Of a stretch of 64,000 bases of DNA, positions 7,714-16,382 are shown in pieces. The position numbers and the translations under genes were made by a program. The notes beneath the pieces are model-generated. The model ran no database searches, was not told where the DNA came from, and saw only the letters and a program-made list of their open reading frames with translations. How positions within the stretch are numbered: position 1 is the stretch's first letter; each line of letters opens with the position of its first letter. This stretch comes from a bacterium (GTDB taxonomy: Bacteria > Patescibacteriota > Gracilibacteria > Peribacterales > Peribacteraceae), in the NCBI GenBank assembly GCA_029558515.1, contig JAKQEM010000032.1:19641-83640 (forward strand). The letters are read 5' to 3'.

Positions 7714-8763
7714 ATGAAAGTGCACAAGCATATCTTCGACCGGCTCATCACGCCAGAGCACCTGTTCCGTTCTTGGGAGGAATTCCGGAAGGGTAAGGGG
7801 TCGCGGAAAGACGTGCAGGAGTTCGAGTGGAAACTCGAGCAGAATATTCTGTCTCTCAGCCGTGATTTACGAGACAGGACATACAGGCATGGTCCGTACT
7901 CGGCGTTCACCATATGCGATCCCAAGCAGCGTCGCATCCATAAGGCAACCGTTCATGACCGCGTTCTGCACCACGCCATATTCTCTCTGCTTAATCCCAT
8001 CTTCGAGCCGACGTTTATAGCGCATTCTTTTTCTTGTCGTGCGGGAAAGGGAACGCATAAAGCCGTGACAGCACTCGAGAAGTGGTTGCGGCAAGTCAGT
8101 CGCAACTGTCGGTATCCCTGCTTCGCTTTGAAGTGTGACATTCACCAGTTTTTTGCTTCCGTCGATCACAAGATCCTTCTCTCTATCCTGAACCGGAAGG
8201 TGAAGGACGCGGATATCATGCGCTTGCTCACGGAAGTCGTGGGGAGTTTTAGCAGTACAGAATTGGAAAACGAGAGGCCAAGAGGAATCCCCATCGGCAA
8301 TCTTACGTCGCAGCTCTTTGCGAATGTATATCTGAATGAGTTTGATCAGTTCATGAAGCATTCGCTGCGCATCCGCCATTATATCCGTTACACCGATGAC
8401 TTCGTGATCGTGGATACTGACAGAGACCGGCTCGAGGCGTTGATCCCGATCATAGGCAAATATCTCAGCGAAGAACTACGGCTGAACCTCCATCCTCGCA
8501 AAATCATCCTTCGTAAATTCGGTCAGGGCATCGATTTCCTCGGTTATGTCATTCTCCCACACCATCGGGCATTGCGTACACGGACGAAACGGCGCATGTT
8601 CCGTAAGCTGAAGTCGCGGGTGGACAGTTTCAAGACGGGTGCGGGCAGTGAATCTTCGGTGGAATGTTCCCTTCAGTCCTATCTCGGAGTTCTCTCACAT
8701 GCGAATGCTCTCTGCTTGAGCGATCAACTGCAGAATCAATGCTGGTTCTGGCTGCGGGACTGA
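7714..8763 (+). CDS. DGR reverse transcriptase
   Basis: The protein has 349 residues, starting MKVHKHIFDRL with the N-terminal pattern LFRSWEEFRKGKGSRKDVQEFE seen in DGR and related RTs. Catalytic motifs are visible: CDIHQFFASVDH (motif A), RGIPIGNLTSQ (the GxxxSQ motif typical of DGR RTs), and YIRYTDDF with catalytic YTDD around residue 227. The LNLHPRKIILRKFGQGIDFLGY segment forms the later palm/thumb motifs. It copies the TR RNA with errors at adenines to give variable cDNA. Its length is normal and no disruption is seen. It ends 14 bp before the next gene. Confidence 0.93.
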   Translation: MKVHKHIFDRLITPEHLFRSWEEFRKGKGSRKDVQEFEWKLEQNILSLSRDLRDRTYRHGPYSAFTICDPKQRRIHKATVHDRVLHHAIFSLLNPIFEPTFIAHSFSCRAGKGTHKAVTALEKWLRQVSRNCRYPCFALKCDIHQFFASVDHKILLSILNRKVKDADIMRLLTEVVGSFSSTELENERPRGIPIGNLTSQLFANVYLNEFDQFMKHSLRIRHYIRYTDDFVIVDTDRDRLEALIPIIGKYLSEELRLNLHPRKIILRKFGQGIDFLGYVILPHHRALRTRTKRRMFRKLKSRVDSFKTGAGSESSVECSLQSYLGVLSHANALCLSDQLQNQCWFWLRD

Positions 8764-8777
8764 ATAAAATTGGGTGC

Positions 8778-9479
8778 ATGAATCTGGAACAGGCAATACA
8801 AACGCTGCAATCCGTCCTCCGGAAGGAGCAGCCTTCCCGCTTCAGCAGCTCATGGGTCTACGCCCATGCGCCCCGCGTCTACTTCTACATCTGGCGCAAC
8901 GTTCGCACGGAGCTGGGTGATGTTGACTGGGATCTGGTAACGAGCAAATTGGAGAAGCCATTCCAGAGGCTCTGGCATCCCCGGCGCAGGTGCAGAAAAT
9001 CACCCTATCGGGACACCCATGAAATGCGAACCGCTCTCGGTGAGCATTGGGAAAAGCGTTATGTCTTCCTCCATGCCCCGACGGAAGTCGAATGGAGAGA
9101 GCGCGATTGGATTGCCGCTATCCTCGCCCGGTTATCGCAGAAGGGAAACCTATGTGCGCAGGAGGAACTCCTCGAACTCCTGCATTTCATGGTCGATCAC
9201 TGGATGGAACGCCGTCCGGAGTTGAGGAAGTGGAGGGTTCATCCGAGCGATCTTGATCACACCTTGAAGCAGTGCGTTCGTTGCTACCGGTACACCGGCT
9301 CGTTCGCCATCTATCTCCTCATCACGCTCATGAAAGCCGGAAGAGGCTTGCCGTACATTCGATGGTCATCACTGGATGCCACGATCCTCGATAGCGATCT
9401 GCGTCGGATCGATAGTGTCGTGCAGGATCCGGAGACGGGAGAGTTGTGCATGGCGGAACTGCACGCCTATCACGTCTGA
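8778..9479 (+). CDS. hypothetical protein, possibly cotranscribed with DGR RT
   Basis: The protein has 233 residues from ATG at 8778, 14 bp after the RT stop; an upstream extension to 8664 overlaps the RT in another frame and is rejected. It is rich in Trp, Arg and Glu, with helical segments such as WIAAILARLSQKGNLCAQEELLELLHFMVDHWMERR. No family was recognised and no membrane segment is visible. Close spacing suggests cotranscription with the RT. Confidence 0.6.
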   Translation: MNLEQAIQTLQSVLRKEQPSRFSSSWVYAHAPRVYFYIWRNVRTELGDVDWDLVTSKLEKPFQRLWHPRRRCRKSPYRDTHEMRTALGEHWEKRYVFLHAPTEVEWRERDWIAAILARLSQKGNLCAQEELLELLHFMVDHWMERRPELRKWRVHPSDLDHTLKQCVRCYRYTGSFAIYLLITLMKAGRGLPYIRWSSLDATILDSDLRRIDSVVQDPETGELCMAELHAYHV

Positions 9480-9536
9480 AACAAATCAGGTGCCATTTTC
9501 TTTTATCAGGCAAGCGATGGTCGTATCATCCGTCGC

Positions 9537-9767
9537 ATGGCATATCGGCGATATCGCAGGCGCAGGCAGTACACGTTCAAGCAAGAGCTGGGCAGCCGGT
9601 TGTACTATCTGATTCTTCTGCTCCTTGTGATAGGGTCCTACAAAATCTGGGGGCTGCAAGTGTTCGATGAAATCTGGATTCTGATTCTTGGTGCAGTGAG
9701 TTACAAACTCGTCGGATTCATCCTTCGATCCACGGGTATCTGGCGTCCCGTTCGTCCTCGGTGGTGA
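9537..9767 (+). CDS. small basic membrane protein
   Basis: The predicted protein has 76 residues, with an Arg-rich N-terminus (YRRYRRRRQYTFKQ), two hydrophobic stretches (LYYLILLLLVIGSY and IWILILGAVSYKLVGFIL) and an Arg/Trp tail. No family was recognised. Short length leaves some doubt that it is coding. Confidence 0.45.
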   Translation: MAYRRYRRRRQYTFKQELGSRLYYLILLLLVIGSYKIWGLQVFDEIWILILGAVSYKLVGFILRSTGIWRPVRPRW

Positions 9768-9893
9768 ATGCATTGAAAATGGCTTATATAAGCCAAAATA
9801 TTCATTTTGTCTAGTTCCGAGACACACCCCCAAAGTACTGTCTCAAATGTCTCAAATGACCCACCGACCCGCTTGCCTAGACCCCTCTAAAAC

Positions 9894-9909
9894 GACCCCC
9901 TCGAAAACC
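9894..9909. repeat. left copy of 16-bp direct repeat, candidate att site
   Basis: The sequence gaccccctcgaaaacc occurs here, 14 bp beyond the 3' end of the recombinase remnant, and again in the same orientation at 14813-14828. The two copies bracket the AT-richer island. A recombination product pair is inferred. Confidence 0.4.
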
Positions 9910-9922
9910 CCTTCAAAACTCC

Positions 9923-11395
9923 TCACGGATCAGGAATAAGAGTTGTCAGACCCCGTCGTTCTGCCACATCATTTTGCACAGGTTCAAGGTTCTTAATCGC
10001 TTCATACACAAGCGAAAGTTTAGGGGTTCGCTTATTTTCTAAAACATCAAAGGGAATTCCATCGGGTAATGCTAGTCGTTGTAAGCGGTTTTGGTCTTCC
10101 ACATCAGCTTTTTCCCAGAGTTCGCTTGCATGTTTCATGTAGTGCCTACAATAAGCCAGAACCTTCTCCGCTTTGTATTCCGTCCATTCATGATCATTGC
10201 GAGTTGTAGTGGCCTCGTTAATTTGTTCGGTTTTACGATTAAACACTTCCTCCCAACTTGAATATAAGGCGGGGTTATTCCTACTCAATTTCATCATTTC
10301 CATTGCTTCAAGGCGTTCCTCTTTTAAGGTCGTAAGTTCATTAGCCGCTTCAATACTAATTCTACTTAGTTCAGAAAATTCATTTTCCCATGCATCAATC
10401 GCAATTGCTTCAAATAAAGCCAATAAGCCCTCTTCGGGGCATATTTCTTTGAGGAAGCCTTTAAACAACGTGTGCATGTCGTCGGCCTTCATTCGGAATT
10501 TGCAGCCAATGATTCCGCAGTCGTAATAGTGGTGTTTCTATTTTTTCATTTTGCCCGTAGAGCCATAGCCTCTTAATGGCACATTATGGGTTGGGCAGAT
10601 TACAAATCTGCGAAGCGGTACGGCAGGATTTAGCTTTCTTCGGCGGCGAACCAAGCGATCTTCCTTGCCTTTGTTTAATGTTCTTTGAAGCGTATGCCAT
10701 TCATCGGCAGTAAGAGGGCTTTCCCATTTAGCAGCGATCAGCCTACCCCCTGTCCATTTTTCACGATTGAGGCCGCCGTATACGGGGCTACGGAGTAGTT
10801 TAAGCCATGATTGCGGCGATACGGTATTCCGTATGCGTATTTTTTTCTTTCTATCATGCGGGTCATGTTTTACGCTTTCCCTCATTAAAAATCCTTTTTC
10901 TGCCAATTCTTTTGCTACATCGGTTGGCGTGTAGATACCCGATAACTGCTTACGTAGGCCATAGCAAAGTAATGACCATTGTTTTTCATCAGGGTCGGGC
11001 GCAAGTGTGGGTTTGTATATAGGCTTGCCGTCAGGCGCATAACCTACCTGCTTTTTGATGTTAATAAATCCTGTTGGCGCAGGTCTGCACCAATACCCTT
11101 CGGCAGTCAGGCTTATTTCTGCACCAATGGTATTAATGGTGCGAATGCGATTATCGTAACGCGCACGGGAGGCCAATATGCCCTCCATAAACTCTCCGCT
11201 TGGGCTGTCATCAATCATTTCTCTTGCCGATTCCAAACGTATGCCACTCCGCTTCAACATTTCTTTGAACTCGTAATACTCCCTCATGCCGCCACGCGAA
11301 AATCTATCAATTCTATTAATGATCACTACCTGAACGTTCTATTTATTTTTAACGCAGAATTCTAAGGCTTCTTTAAATTCCACTCTTGCTTTGAT
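9923..11395 (-). pseudogene. decayed large serine recombinase
   Basis: Two open segments (10538-11326 and 9923-10492) read as one protein in the same frame, interrupted by in-frame TAG codons at 11339-11341 and 10538-10540. The pattern is a resolvase catalytic core end (VVIINRIDRFSRGGMREYYEF), the recombinase domain (SPQSWLKLLRSPVYGGL), a zinc ribbon (CPTHN ... YYDCGIIGC) and a C-terminal coiled coil. The N-terminal ~70 residues with the catalytic serine are missing, because the frame is closed by TAA upstream of 11395. Similarity continues across both stops, so this is a pseudogene of the element that carried the island. Confidence 0.8.
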
Positions 11396-11476
11396 GGGCG
11401 GGGGATATGGTTATCCCTCGGCAAGTTGGGTCGCTCAAAGAGTACCACTTTTGCTAATTTCCAGCCAATCACACAA

Positions 11477-12718
11477 TTACTCCATAGCTTCTATTACTTC
11501 CCCTGTTCCCGTTTTAATGATGCTACTGCCACTGGCAGATTTGATCACAGCACTACCGCTACCGATTTTCGTTGTCATAAATTCCACCTCATTTTTATTA
11601 ATTTGTAGTGCTTTTGATTGGTCTGCGTTTACTGCTGCAATGTAAAAAAACTGCGAAGATTCCCCAAGCAAATACAATTTACTGCCAGTACCTATTTCCA
11701 TAAGGGCAGGATGACTCGTTAATAGTTGAACTTCTCTCGGTTGCCCGCCTCCAATCATATAAGGGATGCGAGGGAAGATAGTTTGACCAAATAAAATTAC
11801 AGAAACGAATATTGGAACCATTACTGTCTGAATAACGTAGGCTGCAAAATCGGGCTTAATGGTTTTTATTGGTTTGTGCAGCTCATCTTGGATAATAGAA
11901 ACTAAAATATGTGTTCCTGCAACAGAGCTGAAAAACCAAGCAAAGAATGTTCCTTGGCTTAGTTTTGTTTCATGGAACGAATCAAAATCAAAAATATCTA
12001 TTCTGATTTTATTATAAGCATAGGTAAACAAAGCCGCGATAAATGCATATAGGATTGCCTCGGTACATCTACGGATAAATAAGTGAATCGGCTTTTGGAC
12101 GGATGTTTTTTCTTCTTTTGGTTTCTCCTCACTTGCAGCAACTTTTGGCTTCTCACTTTTTGGCGTTGACCGTTTTGAAAGGAATTTAAGGATTGTTGCC
12201 AATAGATAGAAAAAGCAAACGATCAATATTATCCATATTGATAGGCTTGCTGTCATTTTTAGCACAAAGCCCATTCCTCCTAACTCATCCAAAAATTTAA
12301 GATAAGGGGAAGATAGGTCGTATTTCCCTAAGCCGTCATATCGTAGTTTATCGGTAGAATATTTATTGGTTAATGCGGCAGCATTAAAAAGCTGGACGAA
12401 TACGCTACTAATGAAATGTGACCAAAAAATAACTGTAATGCCAATTTTCACTCTTTCCCAACCACCATTGCTACTAAATGGAATATAGGTTTCCTTATTC
12501 CCAACATGCCAAGCCATCCATAAAATTATGGATAAAGGTATAAGACATAAAATTCCTGCAATTAAATATCTGGCATTTATGATGTCAAAACTGACAATCC
12601 CAAATCTTGCTAAAAAGGCATTAACAGTAAGAAATCCTAAAACATACAATAGCGCTGCAAAGATGATTCCTAGCTGCGAAATATCCTTTAACCTTTCTAG
12701 GGTTAATTTCTTATCCAT
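11477..12718 (-). CDS. integral membrane protein of unknown function
   Basis: The protein has 413 residues. Hydrophobic segments include LGIIFAALLYVLGFLTVNAF, YLIAGILCLIPLSIILW, ITVIFWSHFISSVFVQLF, LSIWIILIVCFFYLLATIL and several further on. A Lys/Pro/Glu-rich loop (SKRSTPKSEKPKVAASEEKP) separates two membrane blocks. The C-terminal ~90 residues look soluble and beta-rich, with repeated short GSG motifs. Base composition is clearly more AT-rich than in flanking regions. No family was recognised. It is cargo of the inferred mobile island. Confidence 0.7.
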   Translation of the reverse strand: MDKKLTLERLKDISQLGIIFAALLYVLGFLTVNAFLARFGIVSFDIINARYLIAGILCLIPLSIILWMAWHVGNKETYIPFSSNGGWERVKIGITVIFWSHFISSVFVQLFNAAALTNKYSTDKLRYDGLGKYDLSSPYLKFLDELGGMGFVLKMTASLSIWIILIVCFFYLLATILKFLSKRSTPKSEKPKVAASEEKPKEEKTSVQKPIHLFIRRCTEAILYAFIAALFTYAYNKIRIDIFDFDSFHETKLSQGTFFAWFFSSVAGTHILVSIIQDELHKPIKTIKPDFAAYVIQTVMVPIFVSVILFGQTIFPRIPYMIGGGQPREVQLLTSHPALMEIGTGSKLYLLGESSQFFYIAAVNADQSKALQINKNEVEFMTTKIGSGSAVIKSASGSSIIKTGTGEVIEAME

Positions 12719-13043
12719 ATTGCCATTGTAGCCCTTATTGATAGAGCTTGCTTATAGCAAACTACTACGATGGTTCTACTAAACATTAGTAAGTAAATTC
12801 CTCTCTAAATCCATGTTCCTTTCAACAATAGGAAGATGTTTGAGTACCTTATACCAATCAATCATTGCCTCTATGGTAGAGTTCGTAATAACGGCTCTAC
12901 GGGCTGCCAACATTAGCATGTGCAAAGCGTTGCCTTAGGGTGACCTAAGGGGGCACCTTGTCTCCGAAGGTTGCTATAGATATAGATCCAAATCTTTCAT
13001 AGCCTCACTACTTATCTAAGCTGACGAATGTATAGTTATTTGC
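12719..13043. other. intergenic region within the island
   Basis: No gene was recognised in these ~325 bp between divergently oriented genes. A possible -10 (TATAGT) lies about 12 bp upstream of the start at 13044. Confidence 0.3.
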
Positions 13044-13898
13044 ATGGATAGAAAAAATTTCAATGCGCACATTATAAGTCGATGCATAACTCAATTAAGA
13101 TCTTCAAACGAAGTGGAGGTATGCGAGGGAATAATCCTAGCTGCATATCTCGTTGAGCAATCTTTCAAAACGGCACTCAGAGAAATCAATCCATTATTGA
13201 TTTTTGAAACTGCAGGAGTCACATCTGAAAAGATTGCTAAGCTAATAAATGGCAATTTATCTGCAATTGAGCTTCTCAAGCTCAAGACAATTCCGGCGCG
13301 CAAGCTGATTACTTTAATATGCGAATTCAAGACTGAATTAAAAATCGGCGAGAAAAATTTTCTCGAATTATTCGACGTAAGAAATGCGATTATTCATTCA
13401 ACTGATGACGTTCCAGCATCAGATAACTCAGTGGAGACGGCGGTTTCAGCACTGAAGACAGCGCGGAATTTAATTGGAATTTGCACAAATATTCCTAGTA
13501 ATCAAATTAACCCTCTAACATCAAGAGATTTTGAAAAACTCCAAGCAGAAAGAAGGGCTGCAAGAGAGACTTTGATTAAAGGCAAGATCAGAGAACATCA
13601 GGTAATTTATAATCAATTAAGCAGAGATGAAATTCAGCGCAAGATCAAAGAAAATAAGCCAAGAGAAGATAGCATGACTTGGATTGAGACCACAGTTAGA
13701 TGCCCCGCCTGCGGAGAAGATTCATTCGATGCAATCACATCTGTAGATGTCGATGTTAGCGATGGTCAAACAACAATGGATGCAGGGTCTTCTTGGTTCT
13801 GTCGTGTTTGTGGCTTGGATTTGACCGACTATGAAACCGATCTCGCATATACAGCTTTGAACTTCCCTGCTGATCAGCAACATGAGCATTCCCAGTGA
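13044..13898 (+). CDS. HEPN-like protein with C-terminal zinc ribbon
   Basis: The protein has 284 residues. The all-helical N-terminal half contains LFDVRNAIIHS, with Arg113 and His118 giving the RX4H pattern of HEPN nucleases. A charged helix (residues ~165-210) leads to a C-terminal zinc ribbon with CPACGEDS and CRVCGLDL. HEPN proteins are common RNases in toxin and defence systems, and zinc ribbons often bind nucleic acid, so an RNA-targeting defence role is possible. That is inferred from one motif and island context. Codons are AT-rich. Confidence 0.65.
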   Translation: MDRKNFNAHIISRCITQLRSSNEVEVCEGIILAAYLVEQSFKTALREINPLLIFETAGVTSEKIAKLINGNLSAIELLKLKTIPARKLITLICEFKTELKIGEKNFLELFDVRNAIIHSTDDVPASDNSVETAVSALKTARNLIGICTNIPSNQINPLTSRDFEKLQAERRAARETLIKGKIREHQVIYNQLSRDEIQRKIKENKPREDSMTWIETTVRCPACGEDSFDAITSVDVDVSDGQTTMDAGSSWFCRVCGLDLTDYETDLAYTALNFPADQQHEHSQ

Positions 13899-13999
13899 AT
13901 TCTAAGTTCAGAATGAATATACCCGCTTCGCAGAACATGAAGAAAATCCAAAACATACCAACAAATCGCGCATGAAAAGGGCAAGCGGAAAGTCACTAC

Positions 14000-14713
14000 C
14001 TAAAGCCTTTGGAGGATGTCGAAAGCACTATTGCCGTTTCGGCGATGGGTATCTGCTCTCAATCGCTCTCCGAATGCTTGTTTTGCTTTCGCCGTATACA
14101 ATCGCGCATCGCTTACGGATTGGGCGAACTTTGGTCCGCGGAATACATCGTATTCATCGCCATCCTGCCATTCAGTATTGTGGAGATACCCGTACGCATG
14201 GAAAAGTATTTCTTCATTTGAAGATATTCTGCTTTTGACAAGCTCGCGTATTGCTTCTCGGTATTCAAGGACCTGGACGCTTGGGTGCTTCTTTGAGTGC
14301 CATTCGCCACCCCAGAAAGCTTCGAGCATTCCATCCTCACCTGAGGGGCGATACTTGATGTCTCCCCACTGTTTCAATTCTACGAGACTTAGGCTCGGAT
14401 ACTCTCCGGGTAATCGCTTTGAATAAGGTTTCATTTTTCCGCAGAGCACCGCATCAATGCGTCCTTTTGTTCTTAGGCAATACTCCAGGACGACAATCCT
14501 TCCCCTCGTCGCATATCCCAATGCAAGTACTTCCGCGAGAGCGGGAAGTGAGTTCTTCCATGAACGATACAGAGAATCCTCAGCGTCCCTCCGGTAAATA
14601 TCTTTGTGCGTTCCTGAAAGCTGATCTGCCAGCAGTTCGCCATCTTCCCGTCGGGCGATCGGAATGAATTCCGTCACGGGAGCCGCATAGTAATACAGGT
14701 CATGTTGATTCAT
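14000..14713 (-). CDS. orphan nuclease-like domain related to the N-terminus of DUF2075 proteins
   Basis: The protein has 237 residues. The order SWKNSLPALAEVL, VLEYCLRTKGRIDAVLCG, SLSLVELKQWG, HPSVQVLEYREAI, HAYGYLHN resembles the PD-(D/E)XK-like N-terminal region of DUF2075 ATPase/helicase proteins. Asp of RIDAVL and Glu/Lys of VELKQW would be catalytic. The helicase part that normally follows is absent. It may be a stand-alone nuclease or a truncated gene left by island decay. The assignment is from memory of the family pattern. Confidence 0.6.
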   Translation of the reverse strand: MNQHDLYYYAAPVTEFIPIARREDGELLADQLSGTHKDIYRRDAEDSLYRSWKNSLPALAEVLALGYATRGRIVVLEYCLRTKGRIDAVLCGKMKPYSKRLPGEYPSLSLVELKQWGDIKYRPSGEDGMLEAFWGGEWHSKKHPSVQVLEYREAIRELVKSRISSNEEILFHAYGYLHNTEWQDGDEYDVFRGPKFAQSVSDARLYTAKAKQAFGERLRADTHRRNGNSAFDILQRL

Positions 14714-15065
14714 GGGGTTCGAGAGTTTATCACAGCATGGATTTGATCAAATGCCAGAAGGCTAAGTACTGTTCGGGATTGTTCGGATTACTAACCACGA
14801 CACCGAAAGGTAGACCCCCTCGAAAACCGACCTTGGGAATGCTCTCTGGGACTCATAGGTGGGGTGTGTAACGGTGCTGCTCTGCCATAAACCACGCGCT
14901 CGCTGCGCTGCTTGGGTACATGGCAAGCCAACATCAATGTGTGGGGTGCATGGCAAGCCGCCTTGTTCTACCGGGGCATGGTACTGCTCCGGCCTCGCTC
15001 GTGGTCTTTGTCCTCGCTGTGCTCGAACTCCGACCATCTGCTTGAGTAGCCGAGGCGAGAAGAGA
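14714..15065. other. intergenic region at the right island boundary
   Basis: This stretch contains the right 16-bp direct repeat (14813-14828) and a short duplicated motif, catggcaagcc, twice within about 30 bp near 14920-14965. Short open frames here have no recognisable similarity and are treated as non-coding. Confidence 0.35.
14813..14828. repeat. right copy of 16-bp direct repeat, candidate att site
   Basis: It is identical to 9894-9909 and in the same orientation. It lies 99 bp past the start of the orphan nuclease gene, where base composition returns to the GC-richer norm. Confidence 0.4.
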
Positions 15066-15563
15066 TCACTCTTCCGTCCCCCCGTCGTTGGCTACGTCGA
15101 TCCGCACTGCGGAAAAATCTTTCTCCAGTGAGAGGACGATCAAAATACCTTCGTCGGATTTTTCAAAGAAGAGCGATTTTTCCTGCGCATCCTCCTCCCA
15201 TTGGCTCATGTCCATCACCTGGGCAATGATCTCCTCTTCCGTCGACTCCCATCCCGCACTCTGCAATCCCCGGATGTACGCCAAGACTTGCTCCTTATTC
15301 GTCTGCCCGAATGACACCGACCACATCGTGTTCCCCGCGATGGTGACGGCCCCGCCGTCCGTAATCTCCGCACCGGTGAATTGCGGTACGGCGGCGGGAA
15401 GGGTGGCGGGCCATTCCCCGCTGCCCGATCCTTCTTCTTCCGCGACGGGGGGAGCGATATCGGTGTCGTCGGCGGATGAGGGGACATCCGTCTGCGGCGC
15501 GCAGCCTCCCATGAGAAGCAAAAAAGCGGCAAAGAACACCGTACCGATCAATGAATGCTTCAT
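15066..15563 (-). CDS. putative lipoprotein
   Basis: The predicted protein has 165 residues. The N-terminus MKHSLIGTVFFAAFLLLMGGC is a lipoprotein signal with lipobox LMGGC, so Cys21 would be lipidated. An acidic Ser/Asp linker follows, then a domain with WPATLPAAVPQFTGAEITDGG, an alternating hydrophobic stretch, and a pattern (EQVLAYIRGLQSAGWE) seen in small secreted alpha/beta proteins of unknown function. It would be anchored on the outer face of the membrane. Confidence 0.7.
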   Translation of the reverse strand: MKHSLIGTVFFAAFLLLMGGCAPQTDVPSSADDTDIAPPVAEEEGSGSGEWPATLPAAVPQFTGAEITDGGAVTIAGNTMWSVSFGQTNKEQVLAYIRGLQSAGWESTEEEIIAQVMDMSQWEEDAQEKSLFFEKSDEGILIVLSLEKDFSAVRIDVANDGGTEE

Positions 15564-15808
15564 GGAAAAAGAGGGAAAATGGGAGTAGAAATGCGCGTCC
15601 GGCGGATGAAGGACGATGCAGACAGTGCTGATGGACGATCATCCTACCATTGCGCGGAAAATGCAAATTTCACTGCGTCCTTGGACGACATGCATTGCGA
15701 GTCCGGCGCTGCATCCAATTAGATGGTTGCATCGTCCATAGCGCGTTGTACCGATGGATCACTGTGCCGGAGAGGCTTGTGTGAATTCCCCGTGGGGCTG
15801 CCAACGCA

Positions 15809-16003
15809 TCATTCCTCAAATGAGAAAAGTTCATCGATGCTCACACCCAAAGTTGCGGCGACAGTATGTGCAAGGAGAAGGGAAGGATTGTATTTCCCCT
15901 GCTCCAAAAACACGATCGTCTCGCGACGCACCCCGACGACTTTCGCCAACTGTTCCTGCGTCATGCCTTTCCCTGTCCTGAGCTCACGGATGCGGTTATG
16001 CAT
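15809..16003 (-). CDS. XRE-family transcriptional regulator
   Basis: The protein has 64 residues from ATG at 16003. It is a complete Cro/C1-type helix-turn-helix: [56 protein letters not shown]. It overlaps the stop of the upstream membrane gene by 8 bp, so the two are translationally coupled. Such pairs (short XRE regulator plus small membrane protein) are common, and the regulator probably controls its own operon. Confidence 0.85.
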   Translation of the reverse strand: MHNRIRELRTGKGMTQEQLAKVVGVRRETIVFLEQGKYNPSLLLAHTVAATLGVSIDELFSFEE

Positions 16004-16382
16004 GGAGAGAACGGCGACGAAGGATCGAAACAAGAGCGGAATAGAGCAACATGATGCCGCACGTCGAGTAGGCGAGCACGGAAGCAATGACGGCAAAATG
16101 GATGTTGCGTTCCTGATAGGCATACAGCACAAACATGCACAGCACGGCACCGAGACTGAAAATTTGGACTGTCCAGCGCGCGGCAGTGCCGCTTAGCGCA
16201 TCATCACGCTCATCGGCAATCACCTCTCTGACGCGGCGGCGCAGGAAGAAAAGCACAAGAATCGCAACGATGATGGCAACAACGGGCCAGAAGTACTCCT
16301 GGCGCACAACGGACGATGAAACGAACGCAGCGAGCAGCATGACGATGATGATGCGGGCAACGGTGTACTGCTTGAGAGACAT
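15996..16382 (-). CDS. small four-helix membrane protein (DUF2178-like)
   Basis: The protein has 128 residues from ATG at 16382 ([11 protein letters not shown]...). About four membrane helices are visible: [53 protein letters not shown] and [22 protein letters not shown] basic/acidic loop [14 protein letters not shown] precedes the third helix. This matches the DUF2178 type often encoded next to a short XRE regulator, as here. Function is unknown. Confidence 0.7.
   Translation of the reverse strand: MSLKQYTVARIIIVMLLAAFVSSSVVRQEYFWPVVAIIVAILVLFFLRRRVREVIADERDDALSGTAARWTVQIFSLGAVLCMFVLYAYQERNIHFAVIASVLAYSTCGIMLLYSALVSILRRRSLHA

Noticed and set aside
7419..7796. Plus-strand frame antisense to avd
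   Set aside because: The opposite frame has the clear Avd/S23 pattern, and this one is its shadow.
9923..11395. UAG recoding as sense codon, suggested by two in-frame TAGs here and one in arsR
   Set aside because: TAG is the natural stop of several intact genes in the window, and the recombinase also lacks its N-terminal catalytic part, so decay explains it better.
14762..15037. Short frames on both strands around 14.8-15.1 kb
   Set aside because: Low-complexity, no similarity, lying across a repeat and island boundary.
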